Source of the DNA: Burkholderiales bacterium
Lineage (GTDB): Bacteria; Pseudomonadota; Gammaproteobacteria; Burkholderiales; Burkholderiaceae_B
Assembly (NCBI GenBank): GCA_027484315.1
Contig: JAIXTE010000104.1
Coordinates: 1 to 54,628, forward strand
Length of the DNA: 54,628 nt
Reading direction: 5' to 3'
A program made the position numbers and the translations under genes. Below the pieces are notes generated by a model. That model was given only the letters and a program-made list of their open reading frames with translations, had not been told where the DNA came from and did not search any database. Shown in pieces: positions 1 to 9,298 of the stretch (its first letter is position 1; every line of letters begins with the position of its first letter).

Positions 1-74
1 GCTGGTACGACAACGAGTGGGGCTTCTCCAACCGCATGTTGGACACCACCGTGGCCCTGATGAACGCGAAGTAA
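1..74 (+). CDS. gap: glyceraldehyde-3-phosphate dehydrogenase, 3' end only
   Basis: Only the last 23 codons lie in the window, read in the frame starting at base 3. They encode WYDNEWGFSNRMLDT and then a short tail ending in NAK and a TAA stop. WYDNEWG(Y/F)S is the hallmark C-terminal block of GAPDH, whose tryptophan and asparagine pack against the active site and NAD pocket. The enzyme makes 1,3-bisphosphoglycerate in glycolysis. The downstream pgk, pyk and fba genes support the assignment. A strong terminator follows 23 bases after the stop. Confidence 0.93.
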   Translation, partial: WYDNEWGFSNRMLDTTVALMNAK

Positions 75-97
75 TTTCTCGCGTTTTTCCAAGAAAA

Positions 98-124
98 AAG
101 CCGGGCCATGTGCCCGGCTTTTTT
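98..124 (+). terminator. rho-independent terminator after gap
   Basis: A perfect 9-bp stem, AAGCCGGGC (98-106) and GCCCGGCTT (112-120), closes a 5-base loop and runs into six T residues (119-124). An A-rich stretch before the stem could make it work from the other side too. It should separate gap transcription from the protease gene that follows. Confidence 0.9.
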
Positions 125-228
125 CTTGTGGTTCTCTGAGAAGTGGACTCCGTTCTGCTTTCTTTTCCCGCAATTGATTGTTGACCTGGCTCGGTACTCT
201 GAACTCATTGTTATCAGTGAGTTATGCC

Positions 229-2235
229 ATGTTGATTTTCCGTCCGCACAAATCAAATCTGACAGTGCCCAGGTTGTTGGGCCTTCTCACGTTCTGCCTC
301 GCGTGGTTTCTCCTGGTCAACCCGGCTTACGCACAAAATGAGAGTTCCCAATTCATTCTGAAACTCAAAAACTCGGTTGAGCTGGGTAGCAGCCCCACAG
401 TTCGCCGCCTTGAAAAAGAGGGTGAGTTCCTTTCAGATGTGCTCGCTAGAAACAACCTGGATGCTTCCTGGCTGCGTGCAGGGTCCGTGGGTACACATGT
501 TTTGCGTTGGGGCAGCAGTGTCCGGTCCTCCGACAAGCAGGCCTTGTTGAATCGCTTGGCCAGTGATCCCGAAGTCGAGTTTGCGATTGAAGACCGCCCC
601 ATGCGTGCATTTGCAACCCCCAATGACCCCACCTTTGCCAATCAATGGGCACTTCGGTCAACCGTGAACACGGCTGGCGCCAAATTTGACCAGGCCTGGG
701 ACGTGGTACGCGGCAGTGCAGACGTCGTTGTGGCGGTGTTGGACACAGGCGTGGTTTTTGAAACCCCTGATTTGATGGGTCGCCTGTTGAGCGGTTACGA
801 CTTTATTTCGGATGTGTCCACTGCCAACGATGGCAATGGCCGTGATTCCGATGCATCAGACCCCGGCAACTGGATCAGCAGTGCCGATGCGCAAACGGCC
901 ACATTCTCAGGTTGCAGTGTCAAGAATTCAAGCTGGCATGGCACATTCGTGGCGGGTCAAATTGCTGCGAATACCCACAGCGATTCCGATGTGGCCGGCG
1001 CCGACTGGAACGTCAAGGTGTTGCCTGTGCGCGTGCTTGGAAAATGCGGTGGACTGTTGTCGGATGTTCTGGATGCCATGTTGTGGTCCGCCGGCCTCGA
1101 TGTGCCGGGCATTCCCCGTAACAACAACCCGGCCGATGTCATCAACCTGAGTTTGGGCAGTTCGACCACGTGCAGTGGATTTGAGCAAACAGTCGTGAAT
1201 CGTGTGAATGCAGCAGGCACTCTGGTGGTTGCCGCAGCCGGTAACAGCGGTGGCGCTGTGGACTCTCCGGCAAACTGTGCCAGCGTGCTGTCCGTAGGGG
1301 CGCTTGATCGCGACGGAAGCCGCGCCAGTTATAGCGCGATTGGTACCGGGGTCAGCCTGATGGCTCCCGGCGGTTTCAGCAATGGTTTGGTAGGTCTGGG
1401 CAATTCCGGTACTACCACACCAACTTCCGCCAGCCTGGTGAATAAAACCGGAACCTCATTTTCTTCACCCCTGGTGGCCGCCACAGCGGGCTTGATGCGT
1501 GCCATCAACCCGGCATTGACGCCTGCCCAACTGAGCAGCCAGATTCTTTCCACAACTTCAGCTTTTTTGACCCCAAGAAGCAGTACTTGCACGGCCAATC
1601 AGGGTTCAGGTGCCTGCAATTGCACAAGCGCCGTGTGTGGGGTAGGCATGTTGAATGCGTTTGCCGCGGTGACAGCCGCCAAAGGTAACCGCCCTGTTGC
1701 CAATGCGTCGGTTTCCGCCAACGGACTCATCAGTAGCGGATTTCAGGAAAATGCCACAGGATTGAACCCTATTCGCCTGCGTGGTTCGGCAAGCAGTGTG
1801 GCTGCCGGACGCAGTGTAGCTTCGCACACGTGGACCCAGGTTTCAGGTGAGCAGGTCCTTGTGGGAACATCGACCACTGCAGATGTCGATCTGCCTGCTG
1901 CAGGTTCTACATCCGACCTGGTATTCCAGTTGACTGTGACTGATTCGGTTGGCGAAAGTCACTCCAGCTACACGGCCCTCCGTGTGTTGGCCAGCGGTGC
2001 CAATGGCAGTTCACCCACTTCAGTGGCCAGTGTCGGCTCAGGCGGCACTTCCGGAGGTGCATCTTCACCTGCCGCGGACAACGGTGCTGGCTCGGTGGCG
2101 GCAGTTTCCGCAGGCGGCGGTGGTGGTGGGGGTGGTGGCTCAAATACCTTGCCAGGCTTGTTGGGCTTGAGCTTGCTACTTATTGCCTTCAGGCGCAATA
2201 GCGTCGCCTTGAGAAAAATGACCAAGCAAGCATAA
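229..2235 (+). CDS. secreted S8 subtilisin-like serine protease with PKD-like domain and GlyGly-CTERM-type tail
   Basis: A predicted 668-residue exported protease. I chose ATG 229; an in-frame TTG lies 17 codons upstream but would bury the signal peptide, which ends at AYA-Q (cleavage after about residue 35). The subtilase triad is visible: Asp172 in AVLDTG, His237 in SWHGTFVAG and Ser410 in GTSFSSP, with oxyanion Asn339 in AAAGNSGG. Residues about 490-590 look like a PKD-type beta domain, followed by a Ser/Gly-rich linker. The C-terminus has nine glycines, a short hydrophobic helix (NTLPGLLGLSLLLIAF) and a basic end (RRN...RK), the layout of a GlyGly-CTERM sorting tail. Such tails are cut by rhombosortase, and a rhombosortase-like gene lies convergently downstream and overlaps this one by 47 bases. 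Substrate is unknown. Confidence 0.88.
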   Translation: MLIFRPHKSNLTVPRLLGLLTFCLAWFLLVNPAYAQNESSQFILKLKNSVELGSSPTVRRLEKEGEFLSDVLARNNLDASWLRAGSVGTHVLRWGSSVRSSDKQALLNRLASDPEVEFAIEDRPMRAFATPNDPTFANQWALRSTVNTAGAKFDQAWDVVRGSADVVVAVLDTGVVFETPDLMGRLLSGYDFISDVSTANDGNGRDSDASDPGNWISSADAQTATFSGCSVKNSSWHGTFVAGQIAANTHSDSDVAGADWNVKVLPVRVLGKCGGLLSDVLDAMLWSAGLDVPGIPRNNNPADVINLSLGSSTTCSGFEQTVVNRVNAAGTLVVAAAGNSGGAVDSPANCASVLSVGALDRDGSRASYSAIGTGVSLMAPGGFSNGLVGLGNSGTTTPTSASLVNKTGTSFSSPLVAATAGLMRAINPALTPAQLSSQILSTTSAFLTPRSSTCTANQGSGACNCTSAVCGVGMLNAFAAVTAAKGNRPVANASVSANGLISSGFQENATGLNPIRLRGSASSVAAGRSVASHTWTQVSGEQVLVGTSTTADVDLPAAGSTSDLVFQLTVTDSVGESHSSYTALRVLASGANGSSPTSVASVGSGGTSGGASSPAADNGAGSVAAVSAGGGGGGGGGSNTLPGLLGLSLLLIAFRRNSVALRKMTKQA

Positions 2236-2764
2236 GCAAACCCAGTAGAAATCCGCCCAATGCGCCACCCCGGTGCGCAGCGTGGGCAACAGGGCCCCCC
2301 ACCAGTGCATCGGTGCTTGGGCCCGAATGCCATTCCAGCAGCAGTTTCGCACACAAGCCTGCCAGCAGTACCCACAATGGCCAGCTAGTTCGAAGGCCAT
2401 GCGCGCTTCGACTGAAGGCCAAAAGCAGGCAGCACGCAAACTGGAAATGCAAGGCCCCGCTAAGCCCACAGTACCAGTCCAGCCTTTCAACGCCACTCAG
2501 GTAAAAAGCGACCCACAATAGCGAGGCCAATTGAATGGCCGCCCATTCGCGGGTGGTGCACTGTCCCGTAAACCCCCAGTTCACAATCAACAGGCCCAGC
2601 AGGTTCAGGACAAGGTGTGCCCAACCGAGGTGCGTGAATTGTGCCAACAGGGCATAAATAAAAAATGAGTCAATTAAATCAAGCCCTTGCTGAGGGAATT
2701 CAGGCGCCAAAAATTGCCCCGCAATTGCCAATATTCCGATCACAAAGGACGAGGCATACCCCAT
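2189..2764 (-). CDS. rrtA: rhombosortase-like rhomboid intramembrane serine protease
   Basis: A 191-residue multi-pass membrane protein with about six hydrophobic segments. Rhomboid features are visible: HLGWAHLVLNL (His50, Asn54) in the second helix, the serine motif GLSGALHF (Ser102) and a late helix with HAAHRGGALGG (His161 or His164). The small size and an adjacent GlyGly-CTERM-type substrate fit rhombosortase, which releases such proteins after type II secretion in other Proteobacteria. I chose ATG 2764. A longer in-frame ATG at 2833 would add 23 residues and overlap the pgk start on the opposite strand. The gene is tail-to-tail with the protease gene. The family call rests on motifs and context, not on a search. 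Confidence 0.8.
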   Translation of the reverse strand: MGYASSFVIGILAIAGQFLAPEFPQQGLDLIDSFFIYALLAQFTHLGWAHLVLNLLGLLIVNWGFTGQCTTREWAAIQLASLLWVAFYLSGVERLDWYCGLSGALHFQFACCLLLAFSRSAHGLRTSWPLWVLLAGLCAKLLLEWHSGPSTDALVGGPVAHAAHRGGALGGFLLGLLMLAWSFFSRRRYCA

Positions 2765-2784
2765 GAAAAGTCTTCTGGTGGCGT

Positions 2785-2790
2785 TATAAT
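2785..2790 (+). promoter_or_regulatory. possible -10 element for pgk
   Basis: A perfect TATAAT lies 42 bases before the pgk start. No good -35 hexamer sits 16-18 bases upstream, so the assignment is tentative. A promoter here would make sense, because the gap terminator and the protease/rrtA insertion separate pgk from gap. Confidence 0.4.
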
Positions 2791-2831
2791 CGCGGATTGT
2801 TTCCAATAACCTTCCTTGAGAGTTGAAAAGC

Positions 2832-4013
2832 ATGTTGCGTTTCCTGCGCCTGACCGACCAAGACGTATCCAACCAACGCGTGCTCATTCGCGTCGATTTT
2901 AACGTGCCTGTGGACGCAAGTGGCAACATCACGGAAGACACCCGGATTCGCGCATCCCTCCCCGGTATCGAATATTGCTTGAGCAACAATGCTGCGCTCC
3001 TGCTGACGAGCCATTTTGGTCGCCCTACCGAGGGCGAGTACGATGAAAAACTAAGCCTTGCTCCAGTCGCTGCCCGATTGGGCGAGTTGCTGGGTCGCCC
3101 AGTTCGCTTGGTCAAAGATTGGGTGGATGGCGTGGATGTGAAAGCGGGCGAAATCCTGCTGCTTGAAAACTGCCGCTTCAACAAGGGCGAAAAAAAGAAC
3201 AACCCGGAACTGGCTCAGAAAATTGCAGCGCTTTGCGACATCTACGTCAACGACGCATTTGGCACAGCGCATCGCGCTGAAGCCACAACCCACGGTGCAG
3301 CCCAGTTTGCCCCCATTGCCTGCGCTGGCCCGCTGTTGGCCGCTGAGCTGGATGCCCTGGGTGCCGCCTTGTCCGCACCCAAGCGCCCGATGGTGGCCAT
3401 TGTGGCGGGTTCCAAGGTGTCGACCAAGCTCACTATTCTCAACAGCCTCGCTGACAAAGTGGACCAGCTGATTGTGGGTGGAGGCATTGCCAATACCTTT
3501 ATGGCAGCACTGGGCTTGCCAATCGGCAAATCGCTGGCAGAACATGAATTGCTCGGCGAGGCCAAAACCATCATTGACAACATGAAAGCACGCGGTGCAG
3601 CCGTGCCCATTCCAACAGACGTGGTCGTGGGCAAGGAGTTTTCCCCAACCGCACAAGCCACGGTCAAGCAAGTGGCGGATGTGGCCGCAGACGACATGAT
3701 TTTCGACATTGGTCCAAACACCGCTGAGGAACTGGCGGCTATTCTGGACAAGGCTGGCACCATCGTGTGGAATGGCCCAGTGGGCGTGTTCGAATTCGAT
3801 CAGTTCGGCAAAGGCACCGAGCGCCTGGCCATGGCGATTGCCAAGTCCAAGGCGTTTTCAATTGCTGGTGGTGGCGACACCCTGGCGGCCATTTCAAAAT
3901 ACAACATCGGTGAACAGGTCAGTTACATTTCAACTGGTGGTGGAGCATTCCTCGAATTTCTTGAAGGCAAGACACTTCCAGCCGTTGAAATTCTTCAGCA
4001 GAGAGCCGCTTAA
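2832..4013 (+). CDS. pgk: phosphoglycerate kinase
   Basis: Catalyses phosphate transfer between 1,3-bisphosphoglycerate and ADP in glycolysis (reverse in gluconeogenesis). The 393-residue length is normal. Visible signatures are [10 protein letters not shown] near the N-terminus, the substrate loop LLTSHFGRP, the hinge [13 protein letters not shown] and the nucleotide loop GGGDTLAA near the C-terminus. I chose ATG 2832 rather than a TTG three codons earlier, because it gives the usual N-terminus and follows a GAGAG ribosome site. The stop overlaps the pyk start by one base (TAATG), so the two genes are translationally coupled. Confidence 0.97.
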   Translation: MLRFLRLTDQDVSNQRVLIRVDFNVPVDASGNITEDTRIRASLPGIEYCLSNNAALLLTSHFGRPTEGEYDEKLSLAPVAARLGELLGRPVRLVKDWVDGVDVKAGEILLLENCRFNKGEKKNNPELAQKIAALCDIYVNDAFGTAHRAEATTHGAAQFAPIACAGPLLAAELDALGAALSAPKRPMVAIVAGSKVSTKLTILNSLADKVDQLIVGGGIANTFMAALGLPIGKSLAEHELLGEAKTIIDNMKARGAAVPIPTDVVVGKEFSPTAQATVKQVADVAADDMIFDIGPNTAEELAAILDKAGTIVWNGPVGVFEFDQFGKGTERLAMAIAKSKAFSIAGGGDTLAAISKYNIGEQVSYISTGGGAFLEFLEGKTLPAVEILQQRAA

Positions 4014-5491
4014 TGTCTAACACTGTGGCCAAGACAATGTCCAACGTATTCGTGCCCCGTCAAACCAAAATCGTGGCCACACTGGGGCCTGCATCTACAG
4101 AGCCCGCTGTGCTGGAACGCATGATTGCCGCGGGCATGAACGTGGTGCGGGTCAATTTCTCGCATGGTACAGCCCAAGAACACATAGACCGGGTTAAAAC
4201 AGTGCGAGAAATTGCGGCCCGGCTTTGTCGCGATATCGCCGTCATGGCTGACCTGCAGGGGCCGAAAATTCGAATCGGCGTGTTTGCAAACGGTTCAACC
4301 ACCTTGGTGAATGGTCAGCCCTTTGTGCTGGAAACCAAGTGCGATCTGGGTGACGACGAGCGTGTGGGGCTGGACTACCCTGAGTTGGTCAACGACGTAA
4401 AAGCAGGCGACACCCTCTTGCTTGACGACGGCAAAATCGTGTTGAAGGTCAAGAAAGTTGGCCCCAGCCAGATTTTTTGCGAAACGGAAGTGGGCGGTGT
4501 GTTGAAAAACCGCAAGGGCATCAACAAGCTGGGTGGTGGCTTGTCTGCGCCCGCGCTTACTTCCAAAGACATGGAAGACATCCGTACTGCGGTGGCTTTT
4601 GAAGCCGATTACATCGCAGTCAGCTTCCCCAAAAGCGGAGCTGACATGTACATGGCCCGTGAGTTGACCCGTGCAGCCGGCGGCCATGCCTTCATGATTG
4701 CCAAGATAGAGCGTTGTGAGGCCCTGGAAAATCTGGATGACCTCATCCGTTCCTGCGACGGCCTGATGGTGGCCCGTGGTGACCTGGCCGTGGAAATTGG
4801 TGATGCTGCAGTTCCAGCTGCCCAGAAGCGCCTGATTCGCGCAGCGCGTGAAGCCAACAAGCTGACCATCACTGCAACGCAGATGATGGAAAGCATGATC
4901 GAAAGCCCCGTGCCCACCCGTGCGGAAGTGTCCGATGTGGCCAACGCCGTATTGGACGGCACCGATGCGGTCATGTTGTCTGCAGAAACAGCAGCAGGCA
5001 AGTTTCCGGTGGAAACCATTCAAGCCATGGCTCGGGTGTGTGTTGAAGCAGAAAAGTCAGCCACCATTAGCCTGGATACCGACTTTCTGAACCGCAAGTT
5101 CAAGCGTGTGGATCAGTCCATCGCCATGGCCGCCTTGTTTACTGCCCATCACTTGGAAGTGAAGGCGATTGCTGCCTTGACTCAGTCTGGGTCAACGGCC
5201 TTGTGGATGTCGCGTTTGAACAGCGGCGTGCCAATTTTTGCACTGACCCCTGAAGAAAAAACCCGCCGTCGCCTGTCGATGTATCGCGACGTACGCACGG
5301 TGATGATGCAATACGAAACAGAAGACCGCGAGCTCTTGCTGGCTAAATCAGAGAAAGCTCTGCTTGATGCCAAGGTGGTGGAACTCGGCGACTTGATCGT
5401 GATCACCATTGGTGAACCGATCGGAAAGTCTGGCGGTACCAACACCATGAAAATTGTTCGCGTTGGCGAACACATTGGCCTGCTTAACTAA
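4013..5491 (+). CDS. pyk: pyruvate kinase
   Basis: Converts phosphoenolpyruvate and ADP to pyruvate and ATP. The 492-residue protein shows [10 protein letters not shown], the NFSHG active-site segment, [12 protein letters not shown], and the conserved block [18 protein letters not shown] with the catalytic lysine. [12 protein letters not shown] and TATQMMESM follow. The C-terminal regulatory domain is complete. The start shares its A with the pgk stop; a second ATG eight codons in ([11 protein letters not shown]) is also possible and closer to the usual N-terminus. It is followed after 35 bases by fba. Confidence 0.97.
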   Translation: MSNTVAKTMSNVFVPRQTKIVATLGPASTEPAVLERMIAAGMNVVRVNFSHGTAQEHIDRVKTVREIAARLCRDIAVMADLQGPKIRIGVFANGSTTLVNGQPFVLETKCDLGDDERVGLDYPELVNDVKAGDTLLLDDGKIVLKVKKVGPSQIFCETEVGGVLKNRKGINKLGGGLSAPALTSKDMEDIRTAVAFEADYIAVSFPKSGADMYMARELTRAAGGHAFMIAKIERCEALENLDDLIRSCDGLMVARGDLAVEIGDAAVPAAQKRLIRAAREANKLTITATQMMESMIESPVPTRAEVSDVANAVLDGTDAVMLSAETAAGKFPVETIQAMARVCVEAEKSATISLDTDFLNRKFKRVDQSIAMAALFTAHHLEVKAIAALTQSGSTALWMSRLNSGVPIFALTPEEKTRRRLSMYRDVRTVMMQYETEDRELLLAKSEKALLDAKVVELGDLIVITIGEPIGKSGGTNTMKIVRVGEHIGLLN

Positions 5492-5526
5492 TTGATTATC
5501 TAATTTTATTTTTTGGAGACCTTGAA

Positions 5527-6591
5527 ATGCCTCTCGTATCCATGCGCCAATTGCTGGACCATGCCGCTGAAAATGGTTATGGTATTCCTGCCTTCAACGT
5601 CAACAATCTGGAACAGGTCCAAGCTGTGATGGCGGCGGCCGATGAAGTGGGTGCTCCCGTCATTTTGCAAGCCAGTGCGGGTGCCCGCAAGTATGCAGGT
5701 GAGCCCTTCATCAAGCACCTGATCCAGGCTGCGGTAGAAGCGTTCCCGCACATTCCATTGGTGATGCACCAGGATCACGGCACCAGCCCGAAAATTTGTC
5801 AGGGCGCAATTGACCTTGGTTTTGGCTCAGTGATGATGGATGGTTCTTTGATGGAAGACGGCAAAACCCCTGCGTCTTTCGATTACAACCTGGAAGTGAC
5901 TCGCAAAGTCGTGGACATGGCGCACAAGGTTGGTGTGACCGTGGAAGGCGAACTGGGTTGCCTGGGTAATTTGGAAACTGGTGAGGCTGGTGAAGAAGAC
6001 GGCATTGGCGCCGATGTGAAGCTGGATCACAGCCAAATGCTGACTGACCCCGAAGAAGCCGCTGTGTTTGTAAAAGCCACCCAATTGGATGCGTTGGCCA
6101 TCGCCATTGGTACCAGCCACGGTGCCTACAAGTTCAGCCGCAAGCCCACAGGCGACATTCTGGCGATTTCCCGAGTCAAGGAAATTCACGCCCGCATTCC
6201 CAATACGCACCTGGTGATGCACGGTTCCTCATCGGTACCTGCCGATTTGTTGGCCATCATCAACCAATACGGTGGCAAGATGAAAGAAACCTACGGCGTG
6301 CCTGTGGAAGAAATCCAGGAAGCGATCAAGTACGGTGTTCGCAAAATCAACATTGACACAGACATTCGTTTGGCCATGACAGGTGCCGTGCGCAAATTCA
6401 TGTTTGAAAATCCGGACAAGTTCGATGCGCGCGAATGGCTCAAGCCAGCCCGTGAAGCAGCCAAGCAGATTTGCAAGCAGCGTTACATGGAATTCGGTTG
6501 TGAAGGCCAGGGTGCCAAGATCAAGCCAATCGCATTGAGTGAAATCGCTCAAAAATATGCCAAGGGTGAATTGGCCCAGATCGTGCAGTAA
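5527..6591 (+). CDS. fba: fructose-bisphosphate aldolase, class II
   Basis: Zinc-dependent cleavage and condensation of fructose-1,6-bisphosphate. At 354 residues it resembles the class II form often labelled the Calvin-cycle subtype in Proteobacteria. Motifs include PLVMHQDHG (catalytic Asp and Zn-ligand His), the VEGELG segment, [12 protein letters not shown] and [10 protein letters not shown] (Zn-ligand His), and the late [11 protein letters not shown] substrate-binding block. A clear GGAG lies 9 bases upstream of the ATG. It ends the glycolysis block and is followed by a terminator. A fructose-1,6-bisphosphatase lies further on at 47443-48417. Confidence 0.97.
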   Translation: MPLVSMRQLLDHAAENGYGIPAFNVNNLEQVQAVMAAADEVGAPVILQASAGARKYAGEPFIKHLIQAAVEAFPHIPLVMHQDHGTSPKICQGAIDLGFGSVMMDGSLMEDGKTPASFDYNLEVTRKVVDMAHKVGVTVEGELGCLGNLETGEAGEEDGIGADVKLDHSQMLTDPEEAAVFVKATQLDALAIAIGTSHGAYKFSRKPTGDILAISRVKEIHARIPNTHLVMHGSSSVPADLLAIINQYGGKMKETYGVPVEEIQEAIKYGVRKINIDTDIRLAMTGAVRKFMFENPDKFDAREWLKPAREAAKQICKQRYMEFGCEGQGAKIKPIALSEIAQKYAKGELAQIVQ

Positions 6592-6618
6592 TAGCGGCTC
6601 GATCCGCAAGTAGAAGCT

Positions 6619-6650
6619 CACGCGGGCTGCGCCCCGCGTGTTTTGTTTTT
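6619..6650 (+). terminator. rho-independent terminator after fba
   Basis: Perfect 8-bp stem CACGCGGG (6619-6626) and CCCGCGTG (6633-6640) with a 6-base loop, then TTTTGTTTTT (6641-6650). It closes the pgk-pyk-fba transcript before purC. Confidence 0.9.
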
Positions 6651-6679
6651 AAAGCCTGAATCCGCAAGAGGCCTGTTGA

Positions 6680-7576
6680 ATGAGTACTGTGTTTGAAACC
6701 AAGCTGACATCCCTGCCGTTGTTGCATCGAGGAAAGGTGAGGGAAAACTTCTCTGTCGGCGATGACAAAATGCTGATCGTGGCCAGCGACCGCCTGTCTG
6801 CGTTTGATGTCATCCTGGACCAGCCCATTCCCGAAAAAGGCATGGTGCTGACCCAAATGGCGCAGTTCTGGTTCGATATTCTGGCCGATGTGGTACCCAA
6901 TCACCTGACCGGTATCGACCCTGAAACGGTGGTTTCGGCCAGTGAAGCGCCACAAATCAAGGGCCGCTCCATGGTGGTCAAGAAGCTGAAGGCCTTGCCA
7001 ATTGAGGCAGTGGTACGTGGCTACCTGATCGGCTCAGGCTGGAAAGACTACCAATCCACCGGCGCGGTGTGCGGCATCAAGTTGCCTTCCGGCATGCAAA
7101 TGGCTGCCAAACTGGAAGAACCCATTTTCACGCCTGCCACCAAGGCTGCGATGGGCGAGCACGATGAAAACATTGATTTCGACACCATGAGCGATGTGGT
7201 CGGCCGTGATTTGGCCAAGCAGATTCGCGAGGTGTCGATCGCGCTGTACACCAAGGCCAGCGACTACGCCTCCCGCCAGGGCATCATTATTGCCGACACC
7301 AAGTTCGAGTTTGGTCTGGATGAAAACGGCACCCTGACCTTGATGGACGAAGTGCTGACTGCGGATTCGTCCCGTTTCTGGCCAGCAGACCAATACCAGG
7401 TGGGTATTTCTCCTCCATCGTACGACAAGCAGTTTGTACGCGATTACCTGGAAAGCGTGCCTGGCTGGAACAAGAAAGCACCTGCCCCTGTATTGCCCCA
7501 GGACATCATTGACAAAACAGCAGCCAAATACCGTCAGGCGTATGAAATTCTGACTGGCCGCCTCTGGATTGGATAA
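6680..7576 (+). CDS. purC: phosphoribosylaminoimidazole-succinocarboxamide synthase (SAICAR synthetase)
   Basis: Joins aspartate to CAIR using ATP in purine synthesis. The 298-residue protein shows the N-terminal [32 protein letters not shown] block (given here only in part: [15 protein letters not shown]), [17 protein letters not shown] and the ADTKFEFG / [15 protein letters not shown] block near the C-terminus. It is the longer form that resembles plant and yeast-type enzymes. ATG 6680 follows an AAGAGG ribosome site. purE begins 4 bases after the stop, so purC, purE and purK form one operon. Confidence 0.97.
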   Translation: MSTVFETKLTSLPLLHRGKVRENFSVGDDKMLIVASDRLSAFDVILDQPIPEKGMVLTQMAQFWFDILADVVPNHLTGIDPETVVSASEAPQIKGRSMVVKKLKALPIEAVVRGYLIGSGWKDYQSTGAVCGIKLPSGMQMAAKLEEPIFTPATKAAMGEHDENIDFDTMSDVVGRDLAKQIREVSIALYTKASDYASRQGIIIADTKFEFGLDENGTLTLMDEVLTADSSRFWPADQYQVGISPPSYDKQFVRDYLESVPGWNKKAPAPVLPQDIIDKTAAKYRQAYEILTGRLWIG

Positions 7577-7580
7577 AGAC

Positions 7581-8102
7581 ATGACCGACGCCACACACCT
7601 GCACGCTTCCGACCAGCCCAAAGTGGGCGTGGTCATGGGTTCGTCCTCGGATTGGGATGTGATGAAAAATGCTGTTCAAGTGCTGCGCGATTTTGGCGTG
7701 GACTATGAAGCGCGCGTGGTTTCAGCCCACCGAATGCCTGATGAAATGTTTGCCTACGCTGAAACTGCGAGCACGCGTGGCATTCAGGTAATTATTGCCG
7801 GAGCAGGTGGGGCAGCCCACTTGCCAGGCATGCTGGCTGCCAAAACCATTGTGCCGGTGATGGGAGTGCCCGTGCCCTCCAAGTACCTGCGCGGCGAAGA
7901 TTCACTGCTGTCGATTGTGCAAATGCCCAAAGGCATTCCGGTACATACCTTTGCCATTGGCGAAGCAGGTGCGGCTAACGCTGCACTGGGTGCCGTGGCC
8001 ATTCTGGCCTTGACCAATGCCGAATTGAACCAGAAACTGCAGGAGTTTCGCGTTGCCCAATCCAACGTGGCGCGCGACATGACACTGCCCCCAACGCCTT
8101 GA
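7581..8102 (+). CDS. purE: 5-(carboxyamino)imidazole ribonucleotide mutase
   Basis: Class I PurE, converting N5-CAIR to CAIR. The GSSSDWDVM phosphate-binding motif lies near the N-terminus, followed by [23 protein letters not shown] and the [17 protein letters not shown] loop. I chose ATG 7581 (173 residues) over an in-frame TTG at 7569 inside purC. It works between purK, which makes N5-CAIR, and purC, which uses CAIR, and those two genes flank it. Confidence 0.97.
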   Translation: MTDATHLHASDQPKVGVVMGSSSDWDVMKNAVQVLRDFGVDYEARVVSAHRMPDEMFAYAETASTRGIQVIIAGAGGAAHLPGMLAAKTIVPVMGVPVPSKYLRGEDSLLSIVQMPKGIPVHTFAIGEAGAANAALGAVAILALTNAELNQKLQEFRVAQSNVARDMTLPPTP

Positions 8103-8122
8103 TTTTTTAAGCCACACAACAC

Positions 8123-9298
8123 ATGAGTAAGATCGAATTCAAAACAGTGAAGCCCGGCCAGTGGTTGGGCCTTCTGGGCGGTGGCCAATTGGGGCGCATG
8201 TTTTGCATGGCAGCACAAAGCATGGGCTACCGCGTGTTGGTACTTGACCCAGTGGCCAACGGCCCTGCGGGTTCCGTGGCCGATGACCAGATTCTCGCTG
8301 ATTATATGGACGATCAAGGCCTGGCCCGGCTCGCGCAGCGTTGTGTGGGCGTCACCACCGAATTTGAAAATGTGCCTGCGCTGGCCCTGGATACGCTGTC
8401 CAAAAGCATTCCGGTCAGCCCCTCGGCGTTTTCAGTGGGCGTAGCCCAAAACCGGCTTGAAGAAAAAGCCTATATCAGCGCCTGCGGTGTTCCAGTTGCA
8501 CCCCATGCCCCCATCCGCAAGTCAGCTGACATCGACGATTCGCTCACCAGTTTGCTGCCCGGCATCGTGAAAACAGCCCGTTTGGGCTACGACGGCAAGG
8601 GGCAGGTACGTGTTAAAACCCTGGATGATGTGCGCAAGGCTTTTTCCGATTTGAATGAAGTGGAATGCGTGCTGGAAAAGCGCCTTACCCTTCAAAAAGA
8701 AATGTCGGTCATTGTGGCCCGTGACCACAAGGGGGAGTGCGCCACTTTTCCCGTGGCTGAAAATCACCACCGCAAAGGCATTTTGGCCACCACGATTGTG
8801 CCTGCACGCATTGACGACGCCATGGCTGCACAAGCTCGCGCCAATGCCATCTCGATTGCCGGCGCACTGGATTACGTGGGTGTGTTGTGTGTCGAGTTTT
8901 TTGTCGTCGATGACTTGGGCTTGGTGGTCAATGAAATTGCACCCAGACCCCACAACAGCGGCCATTACTCGATTGATGCCTGCGTCACTTGCCAGTTTGA
9001 GCAACAGGCCCGCATTCTGGCCGGTTTGCCTTTGGGCGACACCCGCCAACACAGCCCAGCCGTGATGGTCAACCTGCTTGGAGACCTGTGGTACGGCGAA
9101 GATGGCAGCGAGAATGAACCGGCTTGGGAAAAGGTCTTGGCCATTCCTGAAGTGAAATTGCACCTGTACGGAAAAGAGCAAGCCCGCGTGGGGCGCAAAA
9201 TGGGCCACATCACCGTGATTGCAGAAACCATGGAGCGAGCACTGCTGGTGGCCCAATCTGTCCGTGACATTCTGGGCATTGGTGATGACGACGACTGA
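8123..9298 (+). CDS. purK: N5-carboxyaminoimidazole ribonucleotide synthase
   Basis: ATP-grasp ligase making N5-CAIR from AIR, ATP and bicarbonate. LGLLGGGQLGRM opens the N-terminal domain; the ATP-grasp core shows VKTARLGYDGKGQ, EKRLTLQKEMSVIVAR and NEIAPRPHNSGHY. Length (391 residues) is normal. The 3' end overlaps sua5 by 14 bases in a different frame. Confidence 0.97.
   Translation: MSKIEFKTVKPGQWLGLLGGGQLGRMFCMAAQSMGYRVLVLDPVANGPAGSVADDQILADYMDDQGLARLAQRCVGVTTEFENVPALALDTLSKSIPVSPSAFSVGVAQNRLEEKAYISACGVPVAPHAPIRKSADIDDSLTSLLPGIVKTARLGYDGKGQVRVKTLDDVRKAFSDLNEVECVLEKRLTLQKEMSVIVARDHKGECATFPVAENHHRKGILATTIVPARIDDAMAAQARANAISIAGALDYVGVLCVEFFVVDDLGLVVNEIAPRPHNSGHYSIDACVTCQFEQQARILAGLPLGDTRQHSPAVMVNLLGDLWYGEDGSENEPAWEKVLAIPEVKLHLYGKEQARVGRKMGHITVIAETMERALLVAQSVRDILGIGDDDD

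Noticed and set aside
2765..3202. Long N-terminal extension of the rhombosortase-like gene
   Set aside because: It is antisense to pgk and rich in Ser/Arg; the membrane protein proper starts at 2764, or at most at 2833.
4295..5023. 242-codon minus-strand frame inside pyk
   Set aside because: Antisense to conserved pyruvate kinase motifs; high Gln/His content typical of a shadow frame.
9219..9284. Longer sua5 start inside purK
   Set aside because: The added 22 residues are a purK shadow; ATG 9285 gives the normal Sua5 N-terminus.
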